From positions 248,001-312,000 of the forward strand of contig JAHREC010000029.1 in NCBI GenBank assembly GCA_020081605.1: a stretch of DNA of 64,000 bases, written 5' to 3'. The translations under genes were made by a program, and so were the position numbers. Below, piece by piece: positions 34,483 to 45,386 of this stretch (its first letter is position 1; each line of letters starts with the position of its first letter). This DNA is from Albifimbria verrucaria (taxonomy: Eukaryota > Ascomycota > Sordariomycetes > Hypocreales > Stachybotryaceae). Below the pieces are notes generated by a model. The model saw only the letters and a program-made list of their open reading frames with translations, was not told where the DNA came from and made no database searches.

Positions 34483-35422
34483 ATGCACTTCAATGTTTTT
34501 CTTATAGCCTTTTTCCGTCTGGCATATTTTCTTGGGAAGCGCCACAGTATCCTGGACTCACTCGCCAGTGGTACGAAGATTTTCAGGGTGATGGAGGAAA
34601 ACTCCCCAACCAGGCAAGGTGGAATATAGTTGATGGCGACTTAGGTATCAATAGGGAGCTCCAGGTTTACCGAAAGAATCCAAGAAACGTCCAGCTTAGT
34701 GGAGGAGAAACTCTGCAACTTGTCCCATGGCATGACTCTATCGCTCCAAGGGGATGGACTTCTGGCCGCATCGAAAGCGTTTAGTACGATCCATCGCCTG
34801 AATTGCACCATTCCAATCATTTTCAGTGCTGACCACTTGCTAGTACGTTGACGCCTTCTCTAGGCAAGCTGACTCGAGTCGAATCCGCGATCCGTTTTGG
34901 TAGCGGTGCAGGTTTAAATAAACAAGGACTATGGCCGGCTTTCTGGATGATGGGCGCATCTATTCGAATGGGCACCCCATGGCCCACTTGCGGAGAGATT
35001 GATGTAATGGAAAACATTAATGGAAGGTTATATGGGTTTGGGACGCTTCACTTTGGCGGTAGCCCAAGTATTACGGCTAGAGTTAAAATTCCCGACAAAG
35101 ACTGGCATGTATGGCGAGTCGAAATCGATCGCAGACCTACTAGTGTTACTAAAGAGAGTATTGCTTGGTTTATGGATGACGTTGAGTTTCATCGCGTCTG
35201 GGGAGGTGATATTGAAGGCTCAGACGCCTGGGATCGTATTGCGCATTCGCCACTTTTTATTATCCTTAACCTGGCCATAGGCGGTGACTGGGTGAGCAGA
35301 TCAAGCAGCAGATATGAATTATCACTAACCAGGGATTGTAGCCAGGTAAACCTACCGAAAACACTACAGATGGGTATGGCTCGATGGTTGAGTATGGATT
35401 TGTTGCTCACTACTCAACATGA
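34483..35422 (+). CDS. Secreted glycoside hydrolase family 16 endo-beta-glucanase, 276 aa
   Basis: GH16 laminarinase-type enzymes cut beta-1,3(-1,4)-glucans of fungal or plant cell walls. Exons are 34483-34783, 34844-35291 and 35342-35422; intron 2 has GTGAGC, CACTAACC and TTGTAG. One T is missing in TTTT near 34523; adding it joins a hydrophobic signal peptide (MHFNVFLIAFFRLAY) to the mature start SWEAPQYPG and gives 277 codons. Family marks: WYEDFQGDGG, NRELQVY, GRIES, FWMMG, and the catalytic ExDxxE motif in TCGEIDVMENING, complete with both Glu and the Asp. After that come LHFGGS, WHVWRVEID, NLAIGGDW and the usual C-terminal YGSMVEYGFVAHY. No GPI signal or carbohydrate-binding module follows. 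All catalytic residues are intact. Confidence 0.9.
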
Positions 35423-35739
35423 GAGGAAGTGATGGTGGGGAGGGCACAGGGAACCAGAATTCACAGACCGCTGAGAGACCCTTCTGCTACGATTTACTTG
35501 GTAATTGTATTTATTTGGCGATATAGTAAACCAGCTTCGTTTGACTCCCATGGGTTGTCGTGATGTTGGTGAATTTCCCACACAGACAACCCCTTGTTCG
35601 TCGTGAAGATCAACACAAAAACAAGAAAAGTATACTTTTGGTACCCATATTTTGAGATGTCAACTCCTTGGTCAAACCCCTGGTAATCCGCTTCGAAATC
35701 GATAGCTGATTGCAAAGGGACAATGTCATCTCTCCTGAC

Positions 35740-36200
35740 CTAATAAAGTTAAAAGTAAATAAATAAATTATTATTCTAGGAGTAAGGAAATAAATAATTA
35801 CTCTTAGCTAAAAAAATATTAATATATAAATAGGAATCTTCTTTTAGTTATTAATTAAAAGGCTATTAGCTATTAATAATATATAATTATTAAGCTATCT
35901 TTATTAGAGTTTCTAAAGGCACTTATCTAATTAATAATAATTAAATAATATTACTTTAAGTTAGAATAAGCTCTATTTACTTATCTAAGGATAATTACTC
36001 GATCCTACCTACTCTATACCTATTATATAGTATAGAATAACCCCTGATTATTATATTATATAAAAAATTCTACAGATTTTTATAATAATATAAATTTTTT
36101 ATTTTTATATACTTTAATAATAATTTTAATTAGCTAAGCCTTATAAGTAGCGGTTAATTTTATTATGTTTAAAATTTAATTTTATTTAGATTAGAATTAA
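35740..36200. repeat. AT-rich relic
   Basis: About 450 bp of almost pure A/T with TTATTAATAA-type words and hardly any CpG, abruptly different from its GC-balanced flanks. No open frame of note. It looks like a transposon or other repeat destroyed by RIP. Confidence 0.55.
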
Positions 36201-36415
36201 AGAAATTATAGCGGAGTTACTGCAAGGAAGGTTTCTGATGCGTCGCGTTGGTGGGTGACCGGTTGTGGGGGTGGCCGGTTGTGTGGTGCGGGACGTTATA
36301 AGCTCGTATGCAGAATGACGGACTGTTTGTATTGCGCGAGGCTGCTCCGATAAATCGGAATCGTTACATGAGCCTGGCCTAATGACACGTCGATATTGTT
36401 ATAGTTTCCGGCCTG

Positions 36416-37983
36416 TCAATTACAGCCCTCAACCGTACTTTTGCCGACGAATGTGGCGATGAGCTCGCCAATTGGGTCAAAAGAGATCAGAACCAGCTTT
36501 CCAGCAGAGTCATGCAATACCAGATTTCGCTCATCCATAGCGTGTTTGACTGAAGCGTAGCGAACATCTGTCAAAACTTCCGAGGGCATAGAGAAATTGG
36601 AATTGTGTCTCCCAATCCAGCGAACGAGCGATTCTGCCTCCTTGACTCGCCAAGGTGATCCTCGACTTGAAAGGAGACGCATCTCAGCGTTGTTTCCAAC
36701 ATCGTCCCCGGTAATGCTGATCCAAGTATTACATTGTGGATTGTAACAGTGCCATCGATTCCGCTTGACAGGTGTTTCCATCCAGAGAGCGTGGGATGCG
36801 ATGGCTAAGCTAGTGTCTTGATCCTCGATGGTTTTCTTCAACAACTGAGGCTCGATAGATATACGATGACACATTGGACCCACGAGTTCAGTGTAGTAAG
36901 AATGAAAGACTTGAAGGCACCCAGACCGCTCATCTTTGATAAGAGCTAGAGCTTTGTCCTGCCTATCGAACCCTGCAAAAGAGTTTCTCTGCCAGCAAGG
37001 GGCAGGACCATTGCCTTCCGCCAGTGCGGACGCATGTACCGGGATATAAAAAACATGGTAATAGGTGTCAACTTCATCATCTTCTTCGTTGTTCCCTGGT
37101 ACTGAGATGGCGTAGAAGTAGCCGTCAATGATTTCAAAACAAGTCTTTGGTCCGATAGTGAACCTAATAGTATCAGGTAGTTGGAAAGGGTTCCCTCCCC
37201 ATTTCTTGGTGCTCAGGTTCAGCTGTTCAAGTTCCCAGAGATTTTCACGTCCATAGACGCCATACCACAAGTGGGTGCGATCATTTCGGACAAACAGCTT
37301 TCCTGATGAGACTTGTTTCAGCAATGAGACATTCTTCTGAACGTCATAAATCATTAGTTGCCGACCTGGTTGATGGTCTAGAAATAAGACGAGCGATAAG
37401 ATCCCACAGGCGTAATACAAAGGTTTCATTTGCCAATCCTGCGTATTGGCAATGAAGCGGGTCGTCGAAAGAAGCTCGTCGATGTCAAATCTTTGCCAAA
37501 GAGAGGCAGGGAGCTCGGTACTGGCTGATCTGGCAGCATTTCCGAGGCGATGTAGGTGTAAAAGTTGAATCTTCCTCCGAGTGACATAACAGAGAACTCC
37601 ATTGGTGTAAATAGATGACTCGACGCCCTCGATAGTGGTCAGTGACGAGATTGCTGCCACTCGAAAACCCTGACGAGCAGAACGCCTGAAGAAGAGTTGC
37701 TGCGCAGCGTCCTCCTTTAGTTCCGCCGTGTCATTGAACTCTGTCGAATGCCGGAAGTGCTATTTCAACGGTTAGTATTGGCTTTGAATCTACAGATTTC
37801 GTTTCTCTTCACGGTTTCCAAGATATGTCTCTTGATGACAGCCAGGAATATATGATTCTTCGAGCATATATGATAAGAGATGTGCTTGCAGCTTAACGCA
37901 AGACTCAAGATGTCCTTCACGTCTAACGACCCAGTACAAACTATGTCGATCAATGTTTCGGCAGGTATTCTTTCAAGGCTCAT
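36416..37983 (-). CDS. F-box protein, 504 aa, two exons
   Basis: Exon 1 is 37983-37813; the intron 37812-37760 (53 nt) has GTGAAG, a perfect TACTAAC branch and AATAG; exon 2 is 37759-36416. No frame break. The N-terminus (MSLERIPAETLIDIVCTGSL ... LSLALSCKHISYHI) is an F-box, the Skp1-binding adaptor of SCF ubiquitin ligases. About 450 residues follow with Trp/Tyr-rich strands (WQMKPLYYACGILSLVLFLD, THLWYGVYG, YFYAISVPG), probably a beta-propeller-like or other substrate-binding domain; no WD or Kelch signature is clear. The substrate is unknown. It is the downstream-most of six minus-strand genes to 41958. Confidence 0.8.
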
Positions 37984-38570
37984 CTTGGCGACGAATTCAC
38001 TTGTTGCGCGTGGAAACAAAAGAATGAAACGTGGTGTGTCGAAGAGCAGGTTGTTGGAAACACTCACTTGTCGCGGAGAACACGTTTGGAGGGGGTTGAT
38101 TCTATTTATGAAAAGATGAACATATTCCCACCAGTGTAGCGTCTGCATTGCTCCGCCATTAGCTCACTCACTGAGAGTGAGTCCAGGCTGCAGGCAATGC
38201 CCCAGTCATGTCCCCTCAACTTAACTCAAGGCGGCAATTTGCATGTATTGGACAGGGCTACCGTTGTTATAGCGTCTGCAGAGCCTGAACTTAGGGTAGG
38301 GGCGTATGAATTGGAGCATGCGAGATGGGAACTGCAAGGCAACAATCCACAGATGGGTCACTGCAATTGTATGACCCTCTTTCCGGTTTACAGCATTATG
38401 TTTGAAAGGCATTATTTGTCTTCTCTCTCCTTTCCAAACCGCCGATGAAATCCGGGCCGGTTATAATTCCACCGCCTTGTCTCTTTCAGGCTAGGATGAG
38501 CGTAATGGAGCGAGCTAGCTTTGTGCTGTAGCGTAGCTCACGACATCGTGTGCCAGTATTGATCGGAGAA

Positions 38571-38895
38571 CTACTCAGGGTACACCTGCTGGACAGGGAA
38601 GTATCCTTGGGTGGTGCCGATGGACCGAAGGCCTGACCGGTCGTAATGGCCAGGGTGGAGGTATAAACCCTCTTCCATCTCTGGCTCCAATCTCGTACTT
38701 GGTATCACCCAGATCGGGACGCTGCCCACGGCGTTCGGCTGAAGCAAGGGCTTTGACGCCTCGTATGAAGTCTTGGCAACTGGGAAGTCGTGTGCAAGAG
38801 TTCCTTCGCTTCACTGCGAGAGTGATCAGTTAGCCCTGTGAGAATCTCACTAATTAAGTGTAAAGTGAGTCTAGAGAGAATTAACCTTGGACCAT
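38571..38895 (-). CDS. Small protein with 10-nt first exon, 83 aa
   Basis: A CACCATGG start at 38895 gives MVQ; the first exon is only 38895-38886. The intron 38885-38814 (72 nt) has a GTTAAT donor, a GCTAACTG branch and CTCGCAG. Exon 2 is 38813-38571. One G too many in GGG near 38676 breaks the frame; removing it gives exactly 84 codons ending SIGTTQGYFPVQQVYPE. The protein is basic with two early Cys. A run of 14-15 A lies about 50 bp upstream. No family. Confidence 0.5.
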
Positions 38896-38989
38896 GGTGC
38901 GTTATAATTAAATCAAGAATGATCGCTGTGATATGTATGAACCCAAAAAAAAAAAAAAGAACTGAAAGATGTTCAAAGCATGGACTGGT

Positions 38990-39209
38990 TTATGTTAAGT
39001 AACGTACTGCTAAACGGCTTTCACCTTCATTGTCGCTAATTTTGGATGATTGAAGACTTTCCGCACTAGCGAAGCCATGGGTAACATGTTGTAGGTGCAG
39101 TGGAGATGGACCGAAGTTGTCTTTTGGACGATATCCATAGTTGAGAAGAAGACCTTACTCTGCCGGACTCGATCCACCCCATGACCATGTAGGAGTCAGA
39201 CCAGTTCAT
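38990..39209 (-). CDS. Small protein, 72 aa, one frame break
   Basis: The ATG at 39209 reads MNWSDSYMVMGWIESGRV. With one A removed from the AA near 39157 the frame runs on (GLLLNYGYRPKDNFGPSPLH) to a TAA at 38990, exactly 73 codons. It lies 95 bp upstream of the 38895 gene on the same strand and could in principle be its first part, but it has its own stop. No family. Confidence 0.4.
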
Positions 39210-39728
39210 GCGGGAAGCGTTTATTTGTACGTAATCGGGCAATAATGAGCACGAACATCACTAGACCACTCAAAACCTTTGAGCCGCTGTATTTATCCAT
39301 CCATATGTTTTTTACCTGCATTTTGGGGGCCTGGCACACTGATTGTGAGAGACAGATTAAAAGTACTCTAGGTTAGGTTCGGTTGCGTCCCGCTGATGGC
39401 GGCTTATGAGCAGGAACGGCGATAGTCCAGAAAAGCTTAATCGGACTACGAAGCTACCAAAAATAGGCGGGGCTAATCCAAGAAGTCCACTTTCGAACCC
39501 GTCGACTCATTCTCTCGACGGCGTTGGTGGGGCTGTAACAAGGGTAGACTAAAAGATGAAAAAAGACCATTCAGGGAATCCATTTATGTTTGGTCGTCGG
39601 TTCTTTGTAGCGAATATCGGTTTGTTCGCGCAGTTGAGCCTAGCATGATCGCAAGACGTAGATATGAGCAGTCGAGAAGTCGGCGAAGAACGATGTCGGC
39701 TGGGATTATTAGAGTTGTCATTGGACCA

Positions 39729-40094
39729 TTACTTGTCCTCAAGCCCACCATGGCGAGCATCTTGCACCCTACAGAAATACCCGGTTCTGGTGGCGCAGGC
39801 AGAGCAGTAGTGTAGATTATGGCCAATCCGGACAAATTGGTGTTCGACACAGTTATCAGTCGACATCATCTCCTGCCACTTTGCGCATCTTAGACATCGA
39901 ATGATCTCGATGGAGGCGGGAATGTTGCTGCTCATTGGAGATACGCCAAAGTATGATAAGCCAGGATCAGAGATTCGATGGTTCAGAAGAATAGGAAATA
40001 TAATAGGATCGACTGTGATAGGTTTTCTTTGTTTAACAGTGAGAAGTCGATAGGTACTTGTATTAACTGCAGTGTCAGCGAGTGCTACTGCCAT
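39729..40094 (-). CDS. Small Cys-rich (zinc-ribbon-like) fungal protein, 121 aa
   Basis: Single exon, intact. The C-terminal half carries CLRCAKWQEMMSTDNCVEHQ followed by VRIGHNLHYCSACATRTGYF: two CxxC knuckles about 30 residues apart, which fits one zinc ribbon. Similar short C-terminal RCLRCAK ... GHN-YYC--CA modules occur in hypothetical proteins of filamentous ascomycetes as I remember them. The N-terminal 75 residues are unremarkable. Function unknown. Confidence 0.6.
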   Translation of the reverse strand: MAVALADTAVNTSTYRLLTVKQRKPITVDPIIFPILLNHRISDPGLSYFGVSPMSSNIPASIEIIRCLRCAKWQEMMSTDNCVEHQFVRIGHNLHYCSACATRTGYFCRVQDARHGGLEDK

Positions 40095-40484
40095 TATGAG
40101 GCTGTTAACTGACGTGAGGCTACTGACTGACGATCATATCGCTGTTGATCGTGTATGGATGGCAATAAGACACAATACATGTAGACAAATAACGGACATA
40201 ATAAATGCACTAGATGATTTACAACAGAAATAGAAAGAAGTTCAACTAGATGTCTGCAGTAACCAGACGGACTTGTCTTCTTATGAGGGCGACAAGCTGA
40301 GATGCATGACTGCTATCACATCGCACCGTTCCCCAGACTGCCCAATAGCACCACTGAGAATGGCGGAAGGAGTCACGATTACGCCGACAATCTTGTCATC
40401 GCCATAACGCCGTGTCGGCTGTAAAAACAGCTAGAATTTCCCACTTGTAGCGAGCAAGCCATTACTGATTCGCTTGTAATCCTC

Positions 40485-41081
40485 TTAACTTGACTCCAGT
40501 GCTAGCTGTTCTGACAGATTTCTGATACTGAGAGCCAAGTCTCTTAGCACCGCTACAAGCTCATGTGTATTGCGCCATCGACCCAGTCCCCGATGCAGTT
40601 GCTCCGAAAGTCTTCTGATGCCCAAAGTCGAATCTGTTAGGGCAGTTGTAAGATCACATACAAGATGACCATCTGATGATATCGGGCGAGGCTGCTCAGA
40701 TAAATCGGCATCGTCGCATGAACAAGGCCTAACGACGCTTTGTAGTGCCGCAGACCGTAGCAGAGCCCTCTCGGACGCCGACGAACGTCGCTGACGCCTT
40801 GTTCTAGGGTGGGATGAATATTCACGATAACATCGGGGACGACGCTCTAGAATTTCATCATGACTAGATGTGCTTGAAGTGTCCTCACGCGGGGTATGAG
40901 GTCCATAGGTAGAGTCAGACTCGTCAGAGACGACAAAGTCGGCAAGACTGCCTGTGCTGTCGCTACCAGAATCTCCAGAACTGCTGTCTGTATGAGAGTT
41001 AGCACACGTTCAATGAATGACGAGACTTGCAAGATTACCGGTGTTAAGGGAAGAGGAAAGTCCATAATGAATATAGGTCAT
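40485..41081 (-). CDS. Ser/Asp-rich protein with two related helices, 181 aa
   Basis: The ATG at 41081 starts exon 1 (41081-41039, MTYIHYGLSSSLNT). The intron 41038-40988 (51 nt) has GTAATC, GTGCTAAC and CATACAG. Exon 2 (40987-40485) continues in phase to a TAA, 182 codons, no correction. The order is a Ser/Asp-rich segment (DSSSGDSGSDSTGSLADFVV), a basic patch (RTRRQRRSSASERA), and two related helices, LGIRRLSEQLHRGL and LSIRNLSEQLALES, near the end. It may be nuclear. The exon lacks early internal Met codons and is easily missed by simple ORF searches. Confidence 0.6.
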
Positions 41082-41243
41082 TTTGTCTCCGTAGCACCAG
41101 CCAGTCCTCTAGAGTAGATTGCTTTGGTGTAGATACTTGTTTGTAAGATGTAGTGCTTTTGATTCGTGAATATCTTGAGCGTCTTGGGAGTTTTGAGAGT
41201 GACGGTCTTAGGAGTCACACGTTCTTCCATGGGGATGACCTCC

Positions 41244-41251
41244 TTTATATA
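41244..41251 (-). promoter_or_regulatory. TATA box upstream of the 41081 gene
   Basis: TATATAAA on the minus strand lies 163 nt upstream of the ATG at 41081. Another ATG at 41230 is only 14 nt past the box, too close to be the usual start. Confidence 0.4.
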
Positions 41252-41590
41252 CCCATCGGCAGAGCAGGGCATATGAAGCAGCCGCTTGACATTGACTAAT
41301 GAAGGCATTGGCCGACTAGTTACCTTCGGGACATGTAGCAGGCGAATGGGGAGTGGAAGCCGTGTCTCATGGGGTCAGGAAGATCGGCAACGCAGATGTT
41401 GGGTGTAGCAGGCGGCGACTTTTGTTGGGAGAGTCATATAATTCACTCGCCATACAATTCACGTGCCATAACGTGTGTTGCGACTATTACATGCTGCTCG
41501 CTGCCGGCCCCTTTTCACGGTTGCCTCGAGTTACTGAGGGGATGTAGTTAGGAATACGGAGGTGAATTTCTTTAACTCTACTAAGTAAAA

Positions 41591-41958
41591 CTACAACATT
41601 ATGCCAGACTTTTGTTGCTCCCAGAGAGCCTGTTCAATGCTTGCATTGTACTTTTGAACAACGGAATACAGTGCTTGGGAGTGGTAATGGAGCGTCGGCA
41701 TGATCTTTAGCAAAATCCCTCGGTTAAATTCTTGTAGTACACCAAGTCGAGATCCAGCCTTCTGATCTCCTCATTCAGTTCCTTGATGCGCTTCTCGGGC
41801 GGCGTTGCCGTCTCTTTGACTGGGAGCTTCTGGAACAGCATCGTGCTTGTGTCGCCACCGCCTAGTGCGCAGATCTCAAAGTCAACCGGGCTGGGTGATG
41901 GTGGTCTGCCGCGTTCAAAGCAACGGGACATACGATATCGAATGCCTGAAGTCTTCAT
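41591..41958 (-). CDS. Small helical protein, 122 aa, one frame break
   Basis: The ATG at 41958 (alternative at 41931) leads to a Pro/Ser-rich part and a coiled-coil-like helix (RIKELNEEIRRLDLDLVYYK). One T is missing in TTTT near 41711; adding it continues with SQALYSVVQKYNASIEQALW to a TAG at 41591, exactly 123 codons. TATAAAT lies about 25 nt upstream. It resembles the short helical proteins found near fungal heterochromatic or accessory genes, but no family is assigned. Confidence 0.5.
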
Positions 41959-42502
41959 TTTGAATCAAAGGTACAGTACATTTATACAGTGGCCTAAGCA
42001 GCGTTCACGTTGGACAAAGGTAGGGATTGTTGAAATGGCATGAATTTGGAATGCCACCTCGGTGCAGTGGAGTTATGCTAGGAATACTTGCAAAGCAAGC
42101 GTCGGTACAGCGAATTTTCATGCTATAATATGATATAACGAAAGCTTTAATAAATCTGAAGAAATGGGCGTAATGTCGCTTATACGGTTGTCACTTTGTG
42201 GATGGTGGCAAGGCAAAGTCGGCGCACGATCGTTCACAACTCGAAGCTGTGATTGGGATCATTGGGTCCATTTATCCTTCAATTTATGGTATTTACCGAC
42301 GGTAAAATCAATCTAGCAGCGTTACCGGTACATTACCAGGTACCCGTATCCCTTTACTTCTCTTGTACATACCCAAAATCTACACCTTTGTTCGGAGACT
42401 TTTCGACAATACCGTAACACGCCAGAAAGCTATCGTTGACTTGAGGAGACGTCTCAATACTTGATATTATTTTGTTCTTGTCATACCACAACAGCCACCG
42501 CC

Positions 42503-43231
42503 ATGTTTGACACCAAGCAAACTGCTCTGCAGGAATTTTACCGGAAATCGACAGATGATCGAACGATATCATACGTCGCATCGAAAGCCTCTCGAATAAT
42601 TGTATGCGAGCCTCTGCCGAAGACATCGGAAATCTCGAGTCCACACGTCCATGGCCAAGACTCATCCACCATCGAGGACGATGGATGCAACCATGACGAC
42701 TCAGACCTAACGAGTTTGAAGATTTTTCTATCGACCTTGGTTCATAAGTGCGAGGTTGACAACCAAATCCTGCTGACAGTTCTTGTATACCTTTCTCGAC
42801 TGAAGGCTACGCTTACAGCGATCGAACAGGGTCTTCCATGCACTCCGCATCGAATCGTCTTGGCCTCACTGATCCATGCGGCAAACTACCTTGGATATTG
42901 CAGAACCAGAGATCTACTGCGAAATGCATGCATGAGTGAGAATGCCTCTCTCCCTTTGGTCAGGTTTAGTCGAGAAGACGTGGTATCCATGGAGGAAGAC
43001 TTTTACACTCGACTACGAGGAGATTTTACAATATCTGAAAGCACCTTGTATCAAAAGCTGAAAGCGCTTGATGGGAGAGGGAGAAGGAGAAGGAGAAGGC
43101 TAGCCAGCAGCAAACACAAGAGGAGAAGACCTCAATTCATTGCAAAGCCAATACGAACAGTTCACCGGGTGAAGGGGCTGCTGGTTACAAATCGCCGAGG
43201 GGCGTTGTGCCGAGCGTCGAGACCGAGGTAG
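42503..43231 (+). CDS. PCL/Pho80-type cyclin, 242 aa
   Basis: The ATG at 42503 is MFDTKQTALQEFYR. Residues 65-190 match the cyclin box of fungal PCL/Pho80 cyclins, which activate Pho85-type kinases: FLSTLVHKCEVDNQILLTVL (usually LVERSHVQVPTLMTTL), YLSRLKATL, TPHRIVLASLIHAANYLGY (usually VHRIFLASLIIAAKYLND), FSREDVVSMEEDFYTRLRGD (usually FSLAEVNLMERQLLFLLDWD), then a strand ending SESTLY. The C-terminus is strongly basic (RGRRRRRRLASSKHKRRR). The usual Ala-Lys after SLI is His-Ala here, and the last box helix departs from DWDL, so kinase binding may be altered. Intact single exon. Confidence 0.7.
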   Translation: MFDTKQTALQEFYRKSTDDRTISYVASKASRIIVCEPLPKTSEISSPHVHGQDSSTIEDDGCNHDDSDLTSLKIFLSTLVHKCEVDNQILLTVLVYLSRLKATLTAIEQGLPCTPHRIVLASLIHAANYLGYCRTRDLLRNACMSENASLPLVRFSREDVVSMEEDFYTRLRGDFTISESTLYQKLKALDGRGRRRRRRLASSKHKRRRPQFIAKPIRTVHRVKGLLVTNRRGALCRASRPR

Positions 43232-43562
43232 CATTTCAGGGCCCCAAATCATGCAACACTGTCGAGATAGCAAGTCGAGGTTGAACCGCTTGACCTTACA
43301 GATGGAGAGTTGAAGCTGAGCACTTCGCCGATCGGTCAAAGTCCTCTCATCTTCAGACTCAGACTAACCCGACTTCGATGTGCGACCTGGCCGAAACAGG
43401 ATCTCGGTGGATCGTCTAGGTGTACAGGACGGTCTGGTATGGAGGATTGCCCGGTGATCTCGTTCATTTTTATTTTTGTTTTTATCGAAGATGGCAAAGA
43501 GGCTGGTGACTAGGATAAGGAAAGGTAGTGCGTGAAGGAAGAACCGTGGTAGTCCGAAGGTC

Positions 43563-43570
43563 TATAAAAG
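43563..43570 (+). promoter_or_regulatory. TATA box for the 43643 gene
   Basis: TATAAAAG lies 80 nt upstream of the ATG at 43643 with a CT-rich leader. Confidence 0.6.
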
Positions 43571-43642
43571 CTTCTGTTTCGTCCTTCTTGTCGACGCTCT
43601 TCTTGCATTCAACCTCTTCAAGAGACATTCCTTACTCTCGCA

Positions 43643-44595
43643 ATGGCTGTAATAACACACCAACTTCCTCCACTTAACAAAGACCCACCACAATGCCCTA
43701 CGTGGCTCCGCGACCGCAGATACTGCCAGCGACGGATTTCTGCTGTAGACCGAGCAAAGAGAGGTCCTCCATGGTTGAGTATGAAGAATGGTCCCGACGA
43801 GGCCACCAATATGGAAGAATTGGCCAGTCTTTACTTCTGAAATGGGTTCCATCGACCTGGCGGCAAGTACCCAATCCCAGATCCGGTGTGGGAATGTGCT
43901 GTACGACTTCTTTCCGAGCAGGTGAATGCAGGAGATGGCAACAATGCCCGACAGTTACCGACTCCCGTCGCTTCAGGTGTACAAATTCCACCGACGTTGC
44001 CGATTTCGCTAACAGATCGGTCGTCTTCCATACAGTCACCGCAGTTACCGCAGTCACCACAGTCACTACTGCCGATACAATCGCTGTCACGACACAATTG
44101 GCCCAACCAATGCAACTACTACAACTATCGCATTCATTGCAGCCACAACCATCGTCACTCGTGAGGCTCTTTCTGCACGCCCAATCTATTGCAGCACCGC
44201 GTCGAAGCGCGCGGATCCAGACTCAAATCCATGCAAAGCCCACGCAAGAATCGACAGATGTGGCACCGCCACAGCCTATCATGCAACGAGGAGTGGAAGA
44301 AGCCGCATTGTGCCATCACTTCGTCGGAGTTCGCATTTTCGGCAAGGTTCACCTGGCAAGACATTCGCCGCATCCCCGGCCGGATACATTAATCCTAAGA
44401 TCCGCAAACCTGTAGGTGTCAGAGCGAAATGCTTTATCTGCATGGATAGCCTCTATGAGCCGGGCTTCCGTCACTAGATGCAATAGTTGCGCCGTCGACT
44501 GTCACACCGCATGCCTGGTCACCTGGTGGATAAACCAGCCGACCTGCATTCAATGGTATGAACAGCTGTCATGCCGAAATTCTGAATCTCACTGA
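43643..44595 (+). pseudogene. RING-like zinc-finger gene with stop and frame breaks
   Basis: The ATG at 43643 (MAVITHQLPPLNKDPPQCPT) follows a TATA box. The first frame meets a TGA at 43838-43840 but stays coding beyond it (NGFHRPGGKYPIPDPVWECA); CGA to TGA would explain it. A Gln/Pro/Ser-rich middle (about 44010-44330) switches frame at least once. The C-terminus (about 44396-44595) has KCFICMDSLYEP, then after one G too many near 44463 CNSCAVDCHTACLVTWW ... CIQW: C-x2-C, C-x2-C, CH-x2-C and a last C, a RING-variant zinc site. RING domains usually recruit E2 enzymes in ubiquitin transfer. A true nonsense change is possible, so it is given as a pseudogene. Confidence 0.5.
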
Positions 44596-45303
44596 CCTTT
44601 GTACCTCATGGTCGCATCGCAGTTTCCGCGGCTGATAGGAGAAGGCTCGATAGCCTCTGAGGATAACATCACAATGTGAAGGTTTAGGATGTAGACGAAG
44701 GAATCATCCACATCGCGAAGCTATTCCATCCAATAGACCTGGAGTCTCCCGATTCAGATGCCAATGTATATAGTTCACTAGAGCAGCATGGATCCCAGCA
44801 GCTATTCTGGCCCATTCTAGCCCCAAGAGGCAATAGGTTAATAACTTGATCTCCAATAAACATATACCAAATGACACACTGCAGCCTCTCAATGAATACG
44901 TAAGCCACCTGTAAATCCCTCGCGTCAGTTCTTCAATGCCTAAACGCATGCTTAGGGCAAATCTAGACAAGCATTTCGATACAATTTTGGCAGGACACCT
45001 CATCCGAGTCAGACAACTCACCTGAGTTGTCAGATGCCTGAGATCAGATGCCTGAGATCAGATGCAGTACAATACCTGTTCCTGCTCAATTTCTCCACGC
45101 CGAGCCATGTATGATTCTGAAAGAAAGTCTACAACTGGATGACATCTTCAAGTGGCCATGTGCATTCATCCATTTTCTGCCTAGTAGATCGGGCGATCAG
45201 TGGGTAACAAGGGCATGATTGGTGGGTTTAGAGGGCCTTCGGCTTCTCAAATTGAAGCTGAACCCAGATCCCGTCAGCACTGTAGCCACGCACAGGGACC
45301 GCG
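44596..45303. other. Intergenic; weak minus-strand frame
   Basis: A minus-strand frame (45021-44704, 105 codons) is hydrophobic and partly coding-like (SFGICLLEIKLLTYCLLGLE) but has no splice or promoter support. Confidence 0.3.
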
Positions 45304-45380
45304 TACAGCGACTGCGCACAGCGACCATACACAGCGACCGTACACCGCGACCGTACACAGCGATCATACGCAGCGACCAC
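45304..45380. repeat. 13-bp minisatellite, six units
   Basis: About six copies of ACAGCGACC(A/G)TAC stand head to tail with a few substitutions, ending just before the ATG at 45387. They lie in the leader of the membrane-protein gene and are translatable in frame with it, so a longer N-terminus is possible. Confidence 0.7.
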
Positions 45381-45386
45381 ATCTTC

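Noticed and set aside
38945..38960. Run of 14-15 A as a retrotransposon tail
   Set aside because: No adjacent reverse-transcriptase or SINE sequence and no target duplication were seen; it is more simply a homopolymer in a leader.
39480..39510. TTCGAA-containing tRNA-like T-arm
   Set aside because: The flanking stem does not pair and no D-arm or acceptor stem is found; no tRNA gene was found anywhere in the window.
43698..44373. Several long frames on both strands
   Set aside because: They are shadows of the Gln/Ser/Thr-rich centre of the RING-like gene, where all frames stay open.
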